Positions 34,502-44,030 of a stretch of DNA of 64,000 nucleotides are shown here, one piece after another; the first letter of the stretch is position 1; each line of letters opens with the position of its first letter. The notes beneath the pieces were generated by a model. It searched no databases, was not told where the DNA came from, and was given only the letters and a program-made list of their open reading frames with translations. A program made the translations under genes and the position numbers. Origin of the DNA: Mobilitalea torta (GTDB lineage Bacteria > Bacillota > Clostridia > Lachnospirales > Lachnospiraceae); contig NZ_JBNPXH010000001.1 in the NCBI RefSeq assembly GCF_050433395.1, forward strand, positions 372,001 through 436,000, written 5' to 3'.

Positions 34502-35275
34502 ATGGTAAGAGGGTTATACACAGCCTATACCGGAATGGCCAATGAGCAGAAGCGCCTGGATATTATCGCGAACAACCTGGCCAATGCGGCGACTGTGGGT
34601 TATAAGGAAGAGAGCGTGACCAACCAGGCCTTTGACGAGGTGCTGACAATTAAGATCAGGGATGCCTCCGAAGCCTTTAACGATCGTCCCATCGGCAGAA
34701 TGAGCCTTGGAGTAAGGCTGGGAGAGGTATATACGGATCACAGGCAGGGCTCCTTAAGAATGACTTCCAATACCTATGATCTGGCATTGGAGGGCAAGGG
34801 CTTCTTCACTATGTCGGTAACGGACAGAGCGGGGAATACAAGTACCCAATACACACGAAACGGTTCCTTTACCATGACCCGCGACGGTTATATCGTGGAC
34901 GGGGATGGAAATCATCTGATGGGTGAGAGCGGGGAGATACAGGTACCTGTGGATGCTGCCGAGGTAGTATTTGATGCCGCGGGCAATATCTATGCAGACG
35001 GCGAGTACGTGGACGCACTCCGCGTCGTAGATTTTGAAAACTACGATTATCTGATCAAGCAGGGTGACACAAGATATCGGGCTCTGGAGGGTGCCGAGGA
35101 GGCCGAAGGCAGAGCGCAGGTAAGACAGGGTTATACGGAACAGTCCAATGTGAATGTCGTGTCTGAGATGGTAGAGATGATCAATATCACCAGAGCCTAT
35201 GAAGCGAATCAGAAGATGATAACTTCTATTGACAAGACATTGGATCTTTCCGCTAATTCGGTAGGCAGGGTATAA
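34502..35275 (+). CDS. flhO: Flagellar basal-body rod protein FlhO/FlgF type
   Basis: 257 residues. The N-terminal rod motif is LYTAYTGMANEQKRLDIIANNLANAATVGYK, split here by a few variant positions, and the C-terminal coil contains SNVNVVSEMVEMINITRAYE, both standard for axial proteins of the FlgF/FlgG group. It is exported by the flagellar type III apparatus and assembles into the rod. It begins 34 bases after mbl and is followed 27 bases later by a paralogue. Confidence 0.93.
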   Translation: MVRGLYTAYTGMANEQKRLDIIANNLANAATVGYKEESVTNQAFDEVLTIKIRDASEAFNDRPIGRMSLGVRLGEVYTDHRQGSLRMTSNTYDLALEGKGFFTMSVTDRAGNTSTQYTRNGSFTMTRDGYIVDGDGNHLMGESGEIQVPVDAAEVVFDAAGNIYADGEYVDALRVVDFENYDYLIKQGDTRYRALEGAEEAEGRAQVRQGYTEQSNVNVVSEMVEMINITRAYEANQKMITSIDKTLDLSANSVGRV

Positions 35276-35302
35276 AAGAGCCATCCATAGGAGGGAATGC
35301 AT

Positions 35303-36115
35303 ATGATGAGAGCATTATGGACTGCGGCGTCAGGAATGACCTCACAGCAGACTAATGTAGATACAATATCCAATAATCTGGCGAATATTAATACCACCGG
35401 TTACAAGAAGGAAACGGCAGAATTCAAATCCTTATTGTACCAGACCATACAGGAGCAGTCCACGGATCATAACGGAGATCCGAAGCCTTACGGAATCCAG
35501 GTCGGACTGGGAGTAAGAAACTCTGCCATTACACCCCAATTCACTCAGGGGAATCTGCTGGAGACAGGCAACAGCTTTGATTTTGCCATAGATGGCAAGG
35601 GCTTCTTCATGGTGCAGACGGTAGAGGGAGACATTGGCTACACCAGGAATGGTTCCTTCCAGATGGCCATCGGGCCGGAAGGCCTTACCCTGTCAACCTC
35701 CGATGGAAATCCGGTGCTGAGCACGGAGCTGGAACCCATTGTACTGGGAGATCAGTATCTGGCGTCGGAGATCACGGTGAACGAATGGGGTGAGCTGTAT
35801 CATCCTGACGAAGAGGGGAACGCGGTGCCCATCGGTATCAAGGTCGGCCTGGCCCAGTTTAATAATCCCACCGGACTGGTAAGGGGAGCGGACAGCCTTC
35901 TGTGGGCAAGTGATGCCTCCGGAGAAGCCCGTATGGAAGCGGCTGATCCGTCTCTGAGACAGAGCCAGGTCCGCCAGAAGTATGTGGAGGGCTCCAATGT
36001 ACAGGCGGTGGATGAGATAGTGAATTTGATTGTAGCGCAGAGAGCCTATGAGATGAACTCCAAGATCATAACAGCATCGGATGAGATGCTTCAGCAGGCG
36101 AGTAATCTGAGATAA
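35303..36115 (+). CDS. flhP: Flagellar basal-body rod protein FlhP/FlgG type
   Basis: 270 residues. N-terminal MRALWTAASGM and SNNLANINTTGYK, and C-terminal EGSNVQAVDEIVNLIVAQRAYE, match FlgG. The ATG at 35303 lies seven bases after AGGAGGG; the ATG at 35297 is too close. A distal-rod component that pairs with the preceding FlhO-like protein. Confidence 0.93.
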   Translation: MMRALWTAASGMTSQQTNVDTISNNLANINTTGYKKETAEFKSLLYQTIQEQSTDHNGDPKPYGIQVGLGVRNSAITPQFTQGNLLETGNSFDFAIDGKGFFMVQTVEGDIGYTRNGSFQMAIGPEGLTLSTSDGNPVLSTELEPIVLGDQYLASEITVNEWGELYHPDEEGNAVPIGIKVGLAQFNNPTGLVRGADSLLWASDASGEARMEAADPSLRQSQVRQKYVEGSNVQAVDEIVNLIVAQRAYEMNSKIITASDEMLQQASNLR

Positions 36116-36132
36116 TATCACAGAAAGGGTGC

Positions 36133-36483
36133 ATGGTTATTATGAATATGTCAATTGGAGCGGATTCTATCAATTCCATATCGTCCAACTATTTATCCAC
36201 GGCCTCCAAAACCTCAGGGCTTGAAACGGCGTTGAAGAATACCGCTAACGCAACGGATGAGGAGCTGATGGAAGCCTGCAAATCCTTTGAAGCCTACCTG
36301 GTTGAGCAGGTATTCAAGGGGATGGAGAAGACGATTATGAAGGATGAGGAAGAGGAGAATGACTACCTCACCCAATTTGGTGACAAGCTATATGAGGAAT
36401 ATGCCAAGGATGTCACAGAGCAGGGAAGCTTAGGGATCGCCCAGATGCTCTACGACTCCATGAAGCGCAATACCGTTGAATAA
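36133..36483 (+). CDS. flgJ: Flagellar rod-binding protein (FlgJ N-terminal domain)
   Basis: 116 residues. ELMEACKSFEAYLVEQVFKGM and the later DKLYEEYAKDVTEQGSLGIAQMLYD are the rod-binding domain of FlgJ; the muramidase domain of proteobacterial FlgJ is absent, as usual in Firmicutes. The start could also be 36142. It ends the mbl-rod gene run, just before a terminator. Confidence 0.85.
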   Translation: MVIMNMSIGADSINSISSNYLSTASKTSGLETALKNTANATDEELMEACKSFEAYLVEQVFKGMEKTIMKDEEEENDYLTQFGDKLYEEYAKDVTEQGSLGIAQMLYDSMKRNTVE

Positions 36484-36490
36484 AACTTTC

Positions 36491-36551
36491 ATGTCATTTC
36501 ATACTGAAATCCGAATTACTGGGATGGGGGTTTGAAATGACATTTTTTATT
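36491..36551 (+). terminator. Terminator immediately before recD2
   Basis: ATGTCATTTCA at 36491-36501 pairs perfectly with 36533-36543 and is followed by TTTTTATT. The recD2 start lies only 10 bases past its end. Confidence 0.85.
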
Positions 36552-36561
36552 GGAGGATAAC

Positions 36562-38778
36562 ATGTCGGAAGTGGTAGAAGGATATATAGAGCGCATTGTT
36601 TTCCGTAACGATGAGAACGGATATACCGTACTGAGCCTGCATCTGGAAGAGGAGGAGCTGACCTGCGTGGGCACCTTTCCCTTCATCGGCGAAGGCGAAT
36701 CGGTTCTTCTGACCGGAGACTACACGGATCATCCGGTATACGGACAGCAATTCATTGTTGCGTCCTACGAGACAAGAGAGCCCAGGGACAGCCATTCCAT
36801 GGAACGGTATCTGAGCTCCGGGGCAATCAAAGGGATCGGGGAAGCGCTGGCGAAGAGGATTATAAAGAAGTTTAAAGAAGACACCTTCCGAATCATTGAA
36901 GAAGAGCCGGAACGTCTGGCGGAGATTAAGGGAATCAGCGCCCGGATGGCAAGAGAGATTTACTGCCAGTTCGAGGAAAAGAAGGACATGCGCAGCGCCA
37001 TGCTGTTTTTGCAGCAATATGGGATATCGGGGAATCTGGCGGTCAAAATCTATACGGAATACGGGCAGAGGATGTATGATATCCTGAAGGAAAATCCGTA
37101 CCGGCTGGCGGAGGACATCTCCGGCGTCGGCTTTAAGACAGCGGATGAGATAGCCAGAAACATAGGAATTGGTTACGATTCCGACTACCGCATCAGAGCC
37201 GGTATCCTGTATGTTTTACTCCAGGCCAGTGGGGACGGGCATGTCTATCTTCCGGAGTATGATCTGCTGCAAAGGGCAAAGGCCCTTCTTCTGGTGGACG
37301 AAGAGGGACTTCAGCGCCAGATCACCGCGCTGCTTCTGGAGAAGAAGATCATTGTCCGGGATGAGGGGGAGGAAAAGCATATCTACTCCTCGGTCTATTA
37401 TTATATGGAGCTGAATGCGGCCCGGATGCTTCATGATCTTAACATCCGCTATGAGCTTCCTGCTGAGACGGTACGAAGGAGGATCAGGGCGATTGAAGAA
37501 CAGCTGGGGATCGAGCTGGAGGAACAGCAGAGAACAGCGGTTGCCGAGGCGGCGGGCAACGGTCTGCTGATCGTTACGGGAGGCCCCGGCACCGGCAAGA
37601 CCACCACCATTAATACGATTATTAAGTTCTTTGAATCCGAAGGGATGGATATTCTCATGGCAGCCCCCACAGGAAGAGCCGCCAAAAGAATGACGGAAAC
37701 CACAGGTTACGAAGCGAAGACCATCCATCGCCTTCTGGAGCTGTCTAAGATGGTGGAAGGACAGGAGAACAAGTTCAATTTTGAGCGCAATGAATTAAAT
37801 CCGCTGGAGACAGATGTATTGATCATAGATGAGATGTCCATGGTGGATATCAGCCTGATGCATGCTTTGCTCAAGGCGGTTTCGGTAGGAACCAGGCTGA
37901 TTCTGGTGGGGGATGAGAACCAGCTTCCCAGCGTCGGTCCGGGAAATGTGCTGCGGGATATTATTCACTCCCACAGCTTTAATGTGGTAAAGCTGACTAA
38001 GATCTTCCGGCAGGCAGCGGATAGTGATATTATTGTAAATGCCCATAAGATCAACGACGGGGAACACATCAGCCTGGATAACAAGAGCCGGGACTTTTTC
38101 TTTCTGAAGCGTATGGATGCCAATGTAATAGCCGCGGTTATGGTTAATCTGATTAAGAATAAACTGCCGGGCTATGTCAATGCCACTCCTTTTGACATCC
38201 AGGTGCTGACGCCCATGCGGAAGGGAGAGCTGGGAGTGGAGCGGCTGAACCGGATTCTGCAGCAGGCCTTGAATCCCGCCTCCAAGGATAAGCGGGAGAA
38301 GGAATACCGTGATACCGTCTTCCGGGAAGGGGACAAGGTAATGCAGATTAAGAACAATTACCAGATCGCCTGGGAGATAAGAAATGATTTCGGAGTAACC
38401 ATACAGACCGGCTCCGGCGTATTCAACGGCGATGCGGGAGAGATCAGGGAAATCAATCTGTTTTCCGAGCATCTTACGGTGGAATTTGACGACAACCGCC
38501 TTGTGGATTACAGCTTTAGCCAGCTGGAGGAATTAGAGCTGGCCTATGCTATAACGATTCATAAATCCCAGGGCAGCGAATATCCTGCGGTGGTGCTTCC
38601 GATTTTGGACGGGCCCAGACTGCTCTTTAACCGTAATTTGTTATACACGGCAGTCACCCGGGCGAAGAATTGTGTAACCATTGTAGGAAGTGACACCATG
38701 CTTCAGTTTATGATTGATAATAAAAATGAACAGAGCCGTTATTCCGGTTTGGGAGAGCGCATTAAAGAGTTGAGGTAA
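36562..38778 (+). CDS. recD2: RecD2-type ATP-dependent DNA helicase
   Basis: 738 residues. Tandem helix-hairpin-helix segments (GAIKGIGEALAKRIIKKF, EDISGVGFKTADEIARNIG) are followed by the helicase core: Walker A GGPGTGKTTTI, Walker B VLIIDEMSMVD, GDENQLPSVGPG and the C-terminal AITIHKSQGSEYP. RecD2 is the 5'-3' helicase for DNA repair found in bacteria without RecBC. AGGAGG lies before the ATG at 36562; a TTG at 36550 falls within the terminator T run. Confidence 0.95.
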   Translation: MSEVVEGYIERIVFRNDENGYTVLSLHLEEEELTCVGTFPFIGEGESVLLTGDYTDHPVYGQQFIVASYETREPRDSHSMERYLSSGAIKGIGEALAKRIIKKFKEDTFRIIEEEPERLAEIKGISARMAREIYCQFEEKKDMRSAMLFLQQYGISGNLAVKIYTEYGQRMYDILKENPYRLAEDISGVGFKTADEIARNIGIGYDSDYRIRAGILYVLLQASGDGHVYLPEYDLLQRAKALLLVDEEGLQRQITALLLEKKIIVRDEGEEKHIYSSVYYYMELNAARMLHDLNIRYELPAETVRRRIRAIEEQLGIELEEQQRTAVAEAAGNGLLIVTGGPGTGKTTTINTIIKFFESEGMDILMAAPTGRAAKRMTETTGYEAKTIHRLLELSKMVEGQENKFNFERNELNPLETDVLIIDEMSMVDISLMHALLKAVSVGTRLILVGDENQLPSVGPGNVLRDIIHSHSFNVVKLTKIFRQAADSDIIVNAHKINDGEHISLDNKSRDFFFLKRMDANVIAAVMVNLIKNKLPGYVNATPFDIQVLTPMRKGELGVERLNRILQQALNPASKDKREKEYRDTVFREGDKVMQIKNNYQIAWEIRNDFGVTIQTGSGVFNGDAGEIREINLFSEHLTVEFDDNRLVDYSFSQLEELELAYAITIHKSQGSEYPAVVLPILDGPRLLFNRNLLYTAVTRAKNCVTIVGSDTMLQFMIDNKNEQSRYSGLGERIKELR

Positions 38779-39004
38779 GCCGGATCCGGGAAGGAAACCG
38801 AAGTCTTGCAGGAATACGGATTGCTGATGGAGATGGTATGGATCATGGATATTTTACAGGGATTTGTGCCAGAATAAATTCAGACAAAGGAAGGGAAAGA
38901 GGAATTGGTAATTTTATGGTGCATTTTTTTGATAAATGCGATATAATACTTATGATAAGCAGATTAGTTGAATATAGAGGCTTGAGAACAGGAGGAGATA
39001 AATT

Positions 39005-39916
39005 GTGGCAGATGCTTCACTAGTAATTATGGCAGCAGGGATGGGGAGCCGGTACGGAGGAATAAAACAGCTGGAGCCTGTGGGGCCCAGCGGTGAAATT
39101 ATAATGGATTACTCCATCTATGATGCGATGGAAGCGGGATTTAACAAGGTGGTATTCATTATCCGAAGAGATCTGGAAGAGGATTTCAAGGAGATTATAG
39201 GAAACCGGATAGAGAAGCAAATCAAGGTGGAGTATGTATTCCAGGAGCTGGAGGCGCTGCCGGAAGGCTTTAACAAACCCCTGCAGCGGACAAAGCCCTG
39301 GGGAACCGGGCAGGCGGTGCTGTGCTGCAGGGAGGTTGTAAAGGAACCCTTTGCCGTGATCAATGCAGATGATTATTATGGCAAGGAAGCATTTCGGCTG
39401 GTGGCCCGGTTTTTAAAAGACAGCTCCTATCGGTCCGACCAATATTGCATGGCAGGCTTCATCCTGGGGAATACCTTGAGCGAGAACGGCACAGTGACCA
39501 GGGGCGTCTGCAAGGCGAATGAAGCGGGACTTCTGGAAGATATCGTGGAGACTTCAGGAATAGAACGGTCAGGAGATCGCGCCAGGGCGCAGAACGCTGC
39601 CGGAGAGGATATTACCCTTGACCTGAACAGTATCGTATCCATGAATATGTGGGGATTTAAGCCTGGACTTTTTGACGCGCTGGAGAAAGGCTTTGTTGAA
39701 TTTCTTTCCTCCATTGGCGGGAATGAGCTGAAGAAGGAATATCTCCTGCCAACCGTGGTCGGCGAACTGATCAAATCAGGGCAGGCAGAGGTGATTGTGA
39801 AGAAGACTCCGGACCGTTGGTTTGGCGTAACCTATAAGGAAGATAAGGAAGCTGTTGTCAACTCCATCCGTGCGTTGGTGGAACAGGGAGTATATCCTCC
39901 CAGGCTGTTTTCATAA
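39005..39916 (+). CDS. NTP transferase family sugar-nucleotidyltransferase
   Basis: 303 residues. The nucleotide-binding signature is IMAAGMGSRYGGIKQL, and FAVINADDYYG holds the metal-binding Asp. The family makes NDP-sugars, and this subtype is common in Firmicutes next to licC-like or unknown genes. The start is GTG at 39005 with GGAGGAGA upstream. The product is unknown. Promoter candidate TATAAT at about 38942. Confidence 0.85.
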   Translation: MADASLVIMAAGMGSRYGGIKQLEPVGPSGEIIMDYSIYDAMEAGFNKVVFIIRRDLEEDFKEIIGNRIEKQIKVEYVFQELEALPEGFNKPLQRTKPWGTGQAVLCCREVVKEPFAVINADDYYGKEAFRLVARFLKDSSYRSDQYCMAGFILGNTLSENGTVTRGVCKANEAGLLEDIVETSGIERSGDRARAQNAAGEDITLDLNSIVSMNMWGFKPGLFDALEKGFVEFLSSIGGNELKKEYLLPTVVGELIKSGQAEVIVKKTPDRWFGVTYKEDKEAVVNSIRALVEQGVYPPRLFS

Positions 39917-39931
39917 GCCGGAGGAGGTGCC

Positions 39932-40654
39932 TTGTTACAGACATTGCTGGATTATCTTTATCCGGTCCGCTGTCCGGTCTGTGATGAGATTGTTCTTCCC
40001 AAGGGACAGAGGATTTGCAAGGAATGCAGAGAGAAGCTGGTATACATCCGGGAGCCCAGATGCAAGGGCTGCAGTAAGCCCATTGAATATGAAGAACAGG
40101 AGTATTGCAGCGATTGCCGGCGTAAGACCTTCCATTACGACGGAGGCTATGCCGTCTGGGTGTACAATGAAGCCATGAGGACTTCTGTTGCCGGCTTTAA
40201 ATACCGGGGAAGAAAGGAATATGCCGTCTTTTATATCCGGGAGCTGGTACGGCTCTATGGAGAACGGATCAGGAAGCTTTCGCCGGATGCCATCGTTCCG
40301 GTTCCGCTTCACCGGAGTAAGTATCGGGAAAGAGGCTACAATCAGGCGGAGGTACTGGCAAGGGGAATTGGCAGGGAACTGCAGCTGCCTGTATACTCCC
40401 GGCTTCTGGTGAGGGACAGGAAGACCCTTCCCCAGAAGAAACTCAGCGACAAAGAGAGGCGCAGGAATCTGACCGAGGCATTTCGCGTCGGCGGGCATCC
40501 TTCCGGTAAAAGTCCTTCCGTGCCGGAACGGATTTTGCTGGTGGACGATATTTATACCACGGGAAGTACTGTGGATGCTTGCTCCAGAATATTAAAGGCT
40601 CATGGGGCAAAGGAAGTGTACTTTATTGTTTTATGCATCGGGAAAGGGTATTAG
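39932..40654 (+). CDS. comFC: ComF-family phosphoribosyltransferase-like protein
   Basis: 240 residues. N-terminal zinc-binding cysteines are grouped as CPVC, CKEC, CKGC and CSDC, and the PRPP loop is ILLVDDIYTTGSTVD. ComF proteins are needed for DNA uptake in naturally competent bacteria, but are widespread outside them. The start is TTG at 39932 after GGAGGAGG, 15 bases from the previous stop. It is followed by yvyF as in Bacillus. Confidence 0.93.
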   Translation: MLQTLLDYLYPVRCPVCDEIVLPKGQRICKECREKLVYIREPRCKGCSKPIEYEEQEYCSDCRRKTFHYDGGYAVWVYNEAMRTSVAGFKYRGRKEYAVFYIRELVRLYGERIRKLSPDAIVPVPLHRSKYRERGYNQAEVLARGIGRELQLPVYSRLLVRDRKTLPQKKLSDKERRRNLTEAFRVGGHPSGKSPSVPERILLVDDIYTTGSTVDACSRILKAHGAKEVYFIVLCIGKGY

Positions 40655-40722
40655 GATTGGCGGAGAACATTATTATGCTTCCGCTCAAATTCACAGATTA
40701 CAAAAGAATGGAGGTTTGTTCT

Positions 40723-41130
40723 ATGGATGTACGGAATTGTAAGTCATGCAATAAGCTATTTAATTATATCGCCGGGCCTCCCCTGTGTCCGGCATGCATG
40801 CAGGCCATTGACCTCAAATTTGAAGAGGTGAAGTCGTATATCTATGACCACCCCAGGGTGGGCATACAGGAGGTATCCGATGAATTTGACGTTCCCATTG
40901 CCCAGATCAAGCAATGGATACGTGAGGAAAGGCTTGCTTTTGCAGAGGACTCCATGATTGGCCTGGAATGTGAAGGCTGCGGAGTGATCATCAAGACGGG
41001 CCGCTATTGCAAAGAATGCAAGGACAAGCTTGCCAAAGGGCTGGGCAATCTCTACCCTGCGGAGAAGGAGCACCCGGTGAAAAGATTAAAGGATGCGGAT
41101 AATCCAAGAATGCGTTTTCTGGATTATTAG
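40723..41130 (+). CDS. yvyF: Flagellar operon protein YvyF (TIGR03826-type)
   Basis: 135 residues. Cysteine pairs CKSC, CPAC, CEGC and CKEC bracket a central helix-turn-helix-like segment (VQEVSDEFDVPIAQIKQWI type). The family occurs next to comF and flgM in Firmicutes and is linked to flagellar gene control; its exact role is unclear. GGAGG lies eight bases before the ATG at 40723. The remaining flagellar late operon is not in this window. It converges on cvfB with a 23-base gap. Confidence 0.88.
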   Translation: MDVRNCKSCNKLFNYIAGPPLCPACMQAIDLKFEEVKSYIYDHPRVGIQEVSDEFDVPIAQIKQWIREERLAFAEDSMIGLECEGCGVIIKTGRYCKECKDKLAKGLGNLYPAEKEHPVKRLKDADNPRMRFLDY

Positions 41131-41153
41131 AAATTGCCCCAAAGGCAGGACTG

Positions 41154-41990
41154 CTACAATAACCGGATACCATCGTCGGTGATTGTAATAGAGCCTGCCT
41201 TATATAATTTGCCGATGGCCCGCTTAAAGGCATTCTTACTTATGTTAAATTCCTGCCGTATGAGTTCCGAATCGGAGGCATCATTGAAGGGCAGATGTCC
41301 GCCGGCGGCCTTTAATCTGGCCAGAATCTCCTGGGAATCTGCATCCATCTGAAGATAAGCCTTCTCTCTGAGACTGAGGGTCAGCTTGCCGTCTTCCCGT
41401 ACCTGAAGCACTCTTGCCTTCACCGTATCCCCGATCTTTAACGGGGTAAAGACCTGGTTCTTGGGAAGCATTGCAGAATACTTATGATCCACCGCGACAA
41501 AGGTCCCAAAGGCATCAATCACGTCATAGACAATTCCCTCCACCATATCCTCCTTTTGATAGGGAGAATCCGTACGGAGCAGATCATATACCTTCATAGT
41601 TGCACAGAGCCTCCGGCTCTTGTCCACATAGAGGGTAATCAGCACCCGGTCCCCCTCCTGCACCTCTCTTGTCTGTTCCTTATAGGGGAGCAGCAGATCC
41701 TTCATCAGACCCCAGTCCAGGAAGGCGCCGATGGGATTGACCTCTTTCACCGTTAATACAGCCAGATTCCCTAAGGTAACCGGCACCGCCGCAGTGGTCG
41801 CGATCTCCCGGTCCTCGGAGTCCTTGTATACAAAGACCGTCAGTTTGTCGCCGTCAGCAGCTCCTTCGGGAGCCTCCTTGATGGGAAGCAGGATGGTGTG
41901 CTTGGAGGCTTTGCCTTCATCACCCAGATATAGCCCGAATTCTGTTTTTTTAACAACCTCAAGGGATTGGTAAACACCTAATTCAATCAT
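41154..41990 (-). CDS. cvfB: CvfB-family S1 RNA-binding protein
   Basis: 278 residues. Tandem S1-like OB folds (about 1-60, 65-140 and 140-210, for example GAFLDWGLMKDLLLPY and VDAFGTFVAVDHKYSAMLP patterns) are followed by a winged-helix end (QEFNISKNAFKRAIGKLYKAGSI). CvfB binds RNA and affects virulence gene expression in Staphylococcus; its role here is unknown. It lies 30 bases after the thioesterase gene on the same strand, likely one operon. Confidence 0.92.
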   Translation of the reverse strand: MIELGVYQSLEVVKKTEFGLYLGDEGKASKHTILLPIKEAPEGAADGDKLTVFVYKDSEDREIATTAAVPVTLGNLAVLTVKEVNPIGAFLDWGLMKDLLLPYKEQTREVQEGDRVLITLYVDKSRRLCATMKVYDLLRTDSPYQKEDMVEGIVYDVIDAFGTFVAVDHKYSAMLPKNQVFTPLKIGDTVKARVLQVREDGKLTLSLREKAYLQMDADSQEILARLKAAGGHLPFNDASDSELIRQEFNISKNAFKRAIGKLYKAGSITITDDGIRLL

Positions 41991-42020
41991 TTTATTTATC
42001 CTCGTCTTTCTTTTCTCTTC

Positions 42021-42740
42021 TTATTCCGGAACAACCTGTCCTGTAAATTCTACAATAGCATAAGGCTTATCCTCCCGGGAAGCCAGCGCAATAATATACC
42101 GGTCCTCTTCCCTGACCACCCTGGGTATAATGCAATCGCCAAGTACCGCCTGCATACGGTACTCCGCCCGCATGGACTGTATCATAAAATCATCCGGAAG
42201 ATACTCCTCTGCCATTTTAATATATTGCCCGTTATTAACGTGATGATACGAATCAATATTGGATTTTATCACATAAAAAGGAGGCTGTGTCTCGCCTGTC
42301 CCGCTGATTTCAATCTTCCGGTCCGCATGCTCCATGGGATAAGGGGGTTCAATCGTATACCCATTGCAGTCCGCCGGAATTCTGGCGGGCCGCTGGGTGA
42401 GGGTATCCATATACACCCAGATAGAGTTGGCAACGGCCAGAACCTCCTCCTGTCGGTTCTTCATAATAAAATTCCGATACCCATAGAACCCTTTAAAATC
42501 ATAGGGCCAGGTGCTCACGCTAATCTCCTCCCCTAAGAGAGCGGGCCTAAGAAGCTGAAGCTGCCAGCTGTTCATCACCCACACCTTGTGGCTGGCGCTA
42601 AGAAACTCCAGCCCCCGGTTCATATCCTCGGATTGAAAAGTACTGCAATCTTGAAAATAATTTATAATAGAAGAAGGATTCAAGCATCCTTTCTGATGAT
42701 TCAGTTCACTGTATCTGATTCTGCTCTGAAATGTATACAT
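42021..42740 (-). CDS. Acyl-ACP thioesterase (FatA/FatB-like hotdog fold)
   Basis: 239 residues with two hotdog domains. The first contains IRYSELNHQKGCLNPSSIIN and NSWQLQLLRPALLGEE; the second contains the catalytic-type stretch SNIDSYHHVNNGQYI, matching the Asn/His positions of plant FatB and bacterial family TE14 enzymes. It would release fatty acids from acyl-ACP, setting membrane or metabolite chain length. AGGCGAATTTG lies before the ATG on the minus strand. Confidence 0.9.
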   Translation of the reverse strand: MYTFQSRIRYSELNHQKGCLNPSSIINYFQDCSTFQSEDMNRGLEFLSASHKVWVMNSWQLQLLRPALLGEEISVSTWPYDFKGFYGYRNFIMKNRQEEVLAVANSIWVYMDTLTQRPARIPADCNGYTIEPPYPMEHADRKIEISGTGETQPPFYVIKSNIDSYHHVNNGQYIKMAEEYLPDDFMIQSMRAEYRMQAVLGDCIIPRVVREEDRYIIALASREDKPYAIVEFTGQVVPE

Positions 42741-42981
42741 AACAAATTCGCCTTTCTCTTTCTGTTTCTTTCTATTTTCCCCGTAGATTACAGTTCCTCC
42801 TGTGGTGTCATGACCCTATAGACGGAAGCGTAATCCCCTCATTGGCTTATTATAGCATTTCCTAGCGAATTACAATAGCTTTTTTTGCATTTATTAAGAA
42901 TTTATGATTTCCAGGAAAAGTGCTGGAAATATGAAATTATATTTGTTATAATGGTGGTGTTTATGAAGGAGGGATTAATCT

Positions 42982-43572
42982 TTGGACTCGATAGAGTATT
43001 ATGATGAGAACGCGGCCAGTTATTTTGAAGAAACAGTGGATATTGATATGCGGGAGTGTCAGGAACTCTTCACCGTCAGGCTGCCGGAGGGCGCCAGTAT
43101 ATTGGATCTGGGCTGCGGCTCCGGAAGAGACAGTGCATATTTTATTTCCTGCGGCTACGATGTAACTGCCATGGACGGATCTGAGGAGATGTGTGACCTG
43201 GCCAGTATACATATCGGGCAGGACGCATTGCACCTATCCTTTGCTGAGATGGATTTTGATAAGGTATTTGACGGAATATGGGCTTGTGCCTCCCTGGTGC
43301 ATGTCCCTGGCGATGAGATAGAAGAGATATTAGCAAAAGTGGTTAATAGTCTGAAGATAGAAGGTGTGCTTTTTATGTCCTTCCATCACGGGGATTACGA
43401 AGGAGAGCGGGAAGGCCGTTATTTCAAGGATTACCGCGTCAGGACCCTGAAGGAACTCATAGGAAAGTTTGAGAATCTGGAGATCATTGATATTGATCTT
43501 TGTCCGGATACCAGAATAGATAAGGCTGGGGACTGGGTTTACGCGTTGGTCCGCAGGGTGGAATTGCCGTAG
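42982..43572 (+). CDS. Class I SAM-dependent methyltransferase
   Basis: 196 residues. Motif I is ILDLGCGSGRDS and the acidic strand end is VTAMDGSEEM; the later FDGIWACASLVHVP corresponds to motif IV. Substrate unknown, with small-molecule or tellurite-type relatives. The start is TTG at 42982, preceded by AAGGAGGG. A TATAAT at 42947 probably belongs to its promoter. Confidence 0.88.
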   Translation: MDSIEYYDENAASYFEETVDIDMRECQELFTVRLPEGASILDLGCGSGRDSAYFISCGYDVTAMDGSEEMCDLASIHIGQDALHLSFAEMDFDKVFDGIWACASLVHVPGDEIEEILAKVVNSLKIEGVLFMSFHHGDYEGEREGRYFKDYRVRTLKELIGKFENLEIIDIDLCPDTRIDKAGDWVYALVRRVELP

Positions 43573-43610
43573 ATACAATAAGGCATAGTGAGCAGGAATA
43601 ATAAAAGCGG

Positions 43611-43657
43611 AATGGGGCTGTTGCATATTTAATTTCCTTTGCAGCATCCCCATTTTT
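43611..43657. terminator. Bidirectional terminator
   Basis: AATGGGG at 43611 pairs with CCCCATT ending at 43654, extended inward by about seven more pairs, with TTTC after it. It lies between the convergent methyltransferase and YjfB genes. Confidence 0.8.
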
Positions 43658-43681
43658 CAATAAAGTTAAATTTACATATTC

Positions 43682-43861
43682 CTATACCAGCATATCAAAG
43701 TTTCCGCCGATATGTGGATTGACAGACAGTTCCATCATTTTAATCAGGCTTTCGCCGGTCTGTTCAAAGGTATCCAGGCTTTTGGCGAGAACGGCCGTGC
43801 TGATCGTGGCATTGCCGGCGGAAACGGCGGCGGACGCAGGAGCCATGGAGTTAATTGTCAT
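43682..43861 (-). CDS. YjfB-family putative motility protein
   Basis: 59 residues: a small-residue-rich N-terminus, then AVLAKSLDTFEQTGESLIKMM and the C-terminal NPHIGGNFDMLV, the typical shape of the short YjfB family. GAGGTG lies before the ATG at 43861; longer starts run into AT-rich DNA. Relatives are associated with flagellated Firmicutes, but the function is not known. Confidence 0.8.
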   Translation of the reverse strand: MTINSMAPASAAVSAGNATISTAVLAKSLDTFEQTGESLIKMMELSVNPHIGGNFDMLV

Positions 43862-44030
43862 AGGAAACACCTCTTTCTCATGTGAAATGAATGAAGTATA
43901 TTTCAATTAGTAATAATGTTACTGAAACAATAAAAATAAAATAGTATAGTATACGTAATTATTATAGCATAGTTTTATCCACAGTCAAAGAATAAATCAT
44001 AAAATAGATAACTTTAAGGAGGAATTTGTT

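Noticed and set aside
38838..39023. A 61-codon frame before the nucleotidyltransferase gene
   Set aside because: It overlaps the next start, lacks a ribosome site and has no protein-like features.
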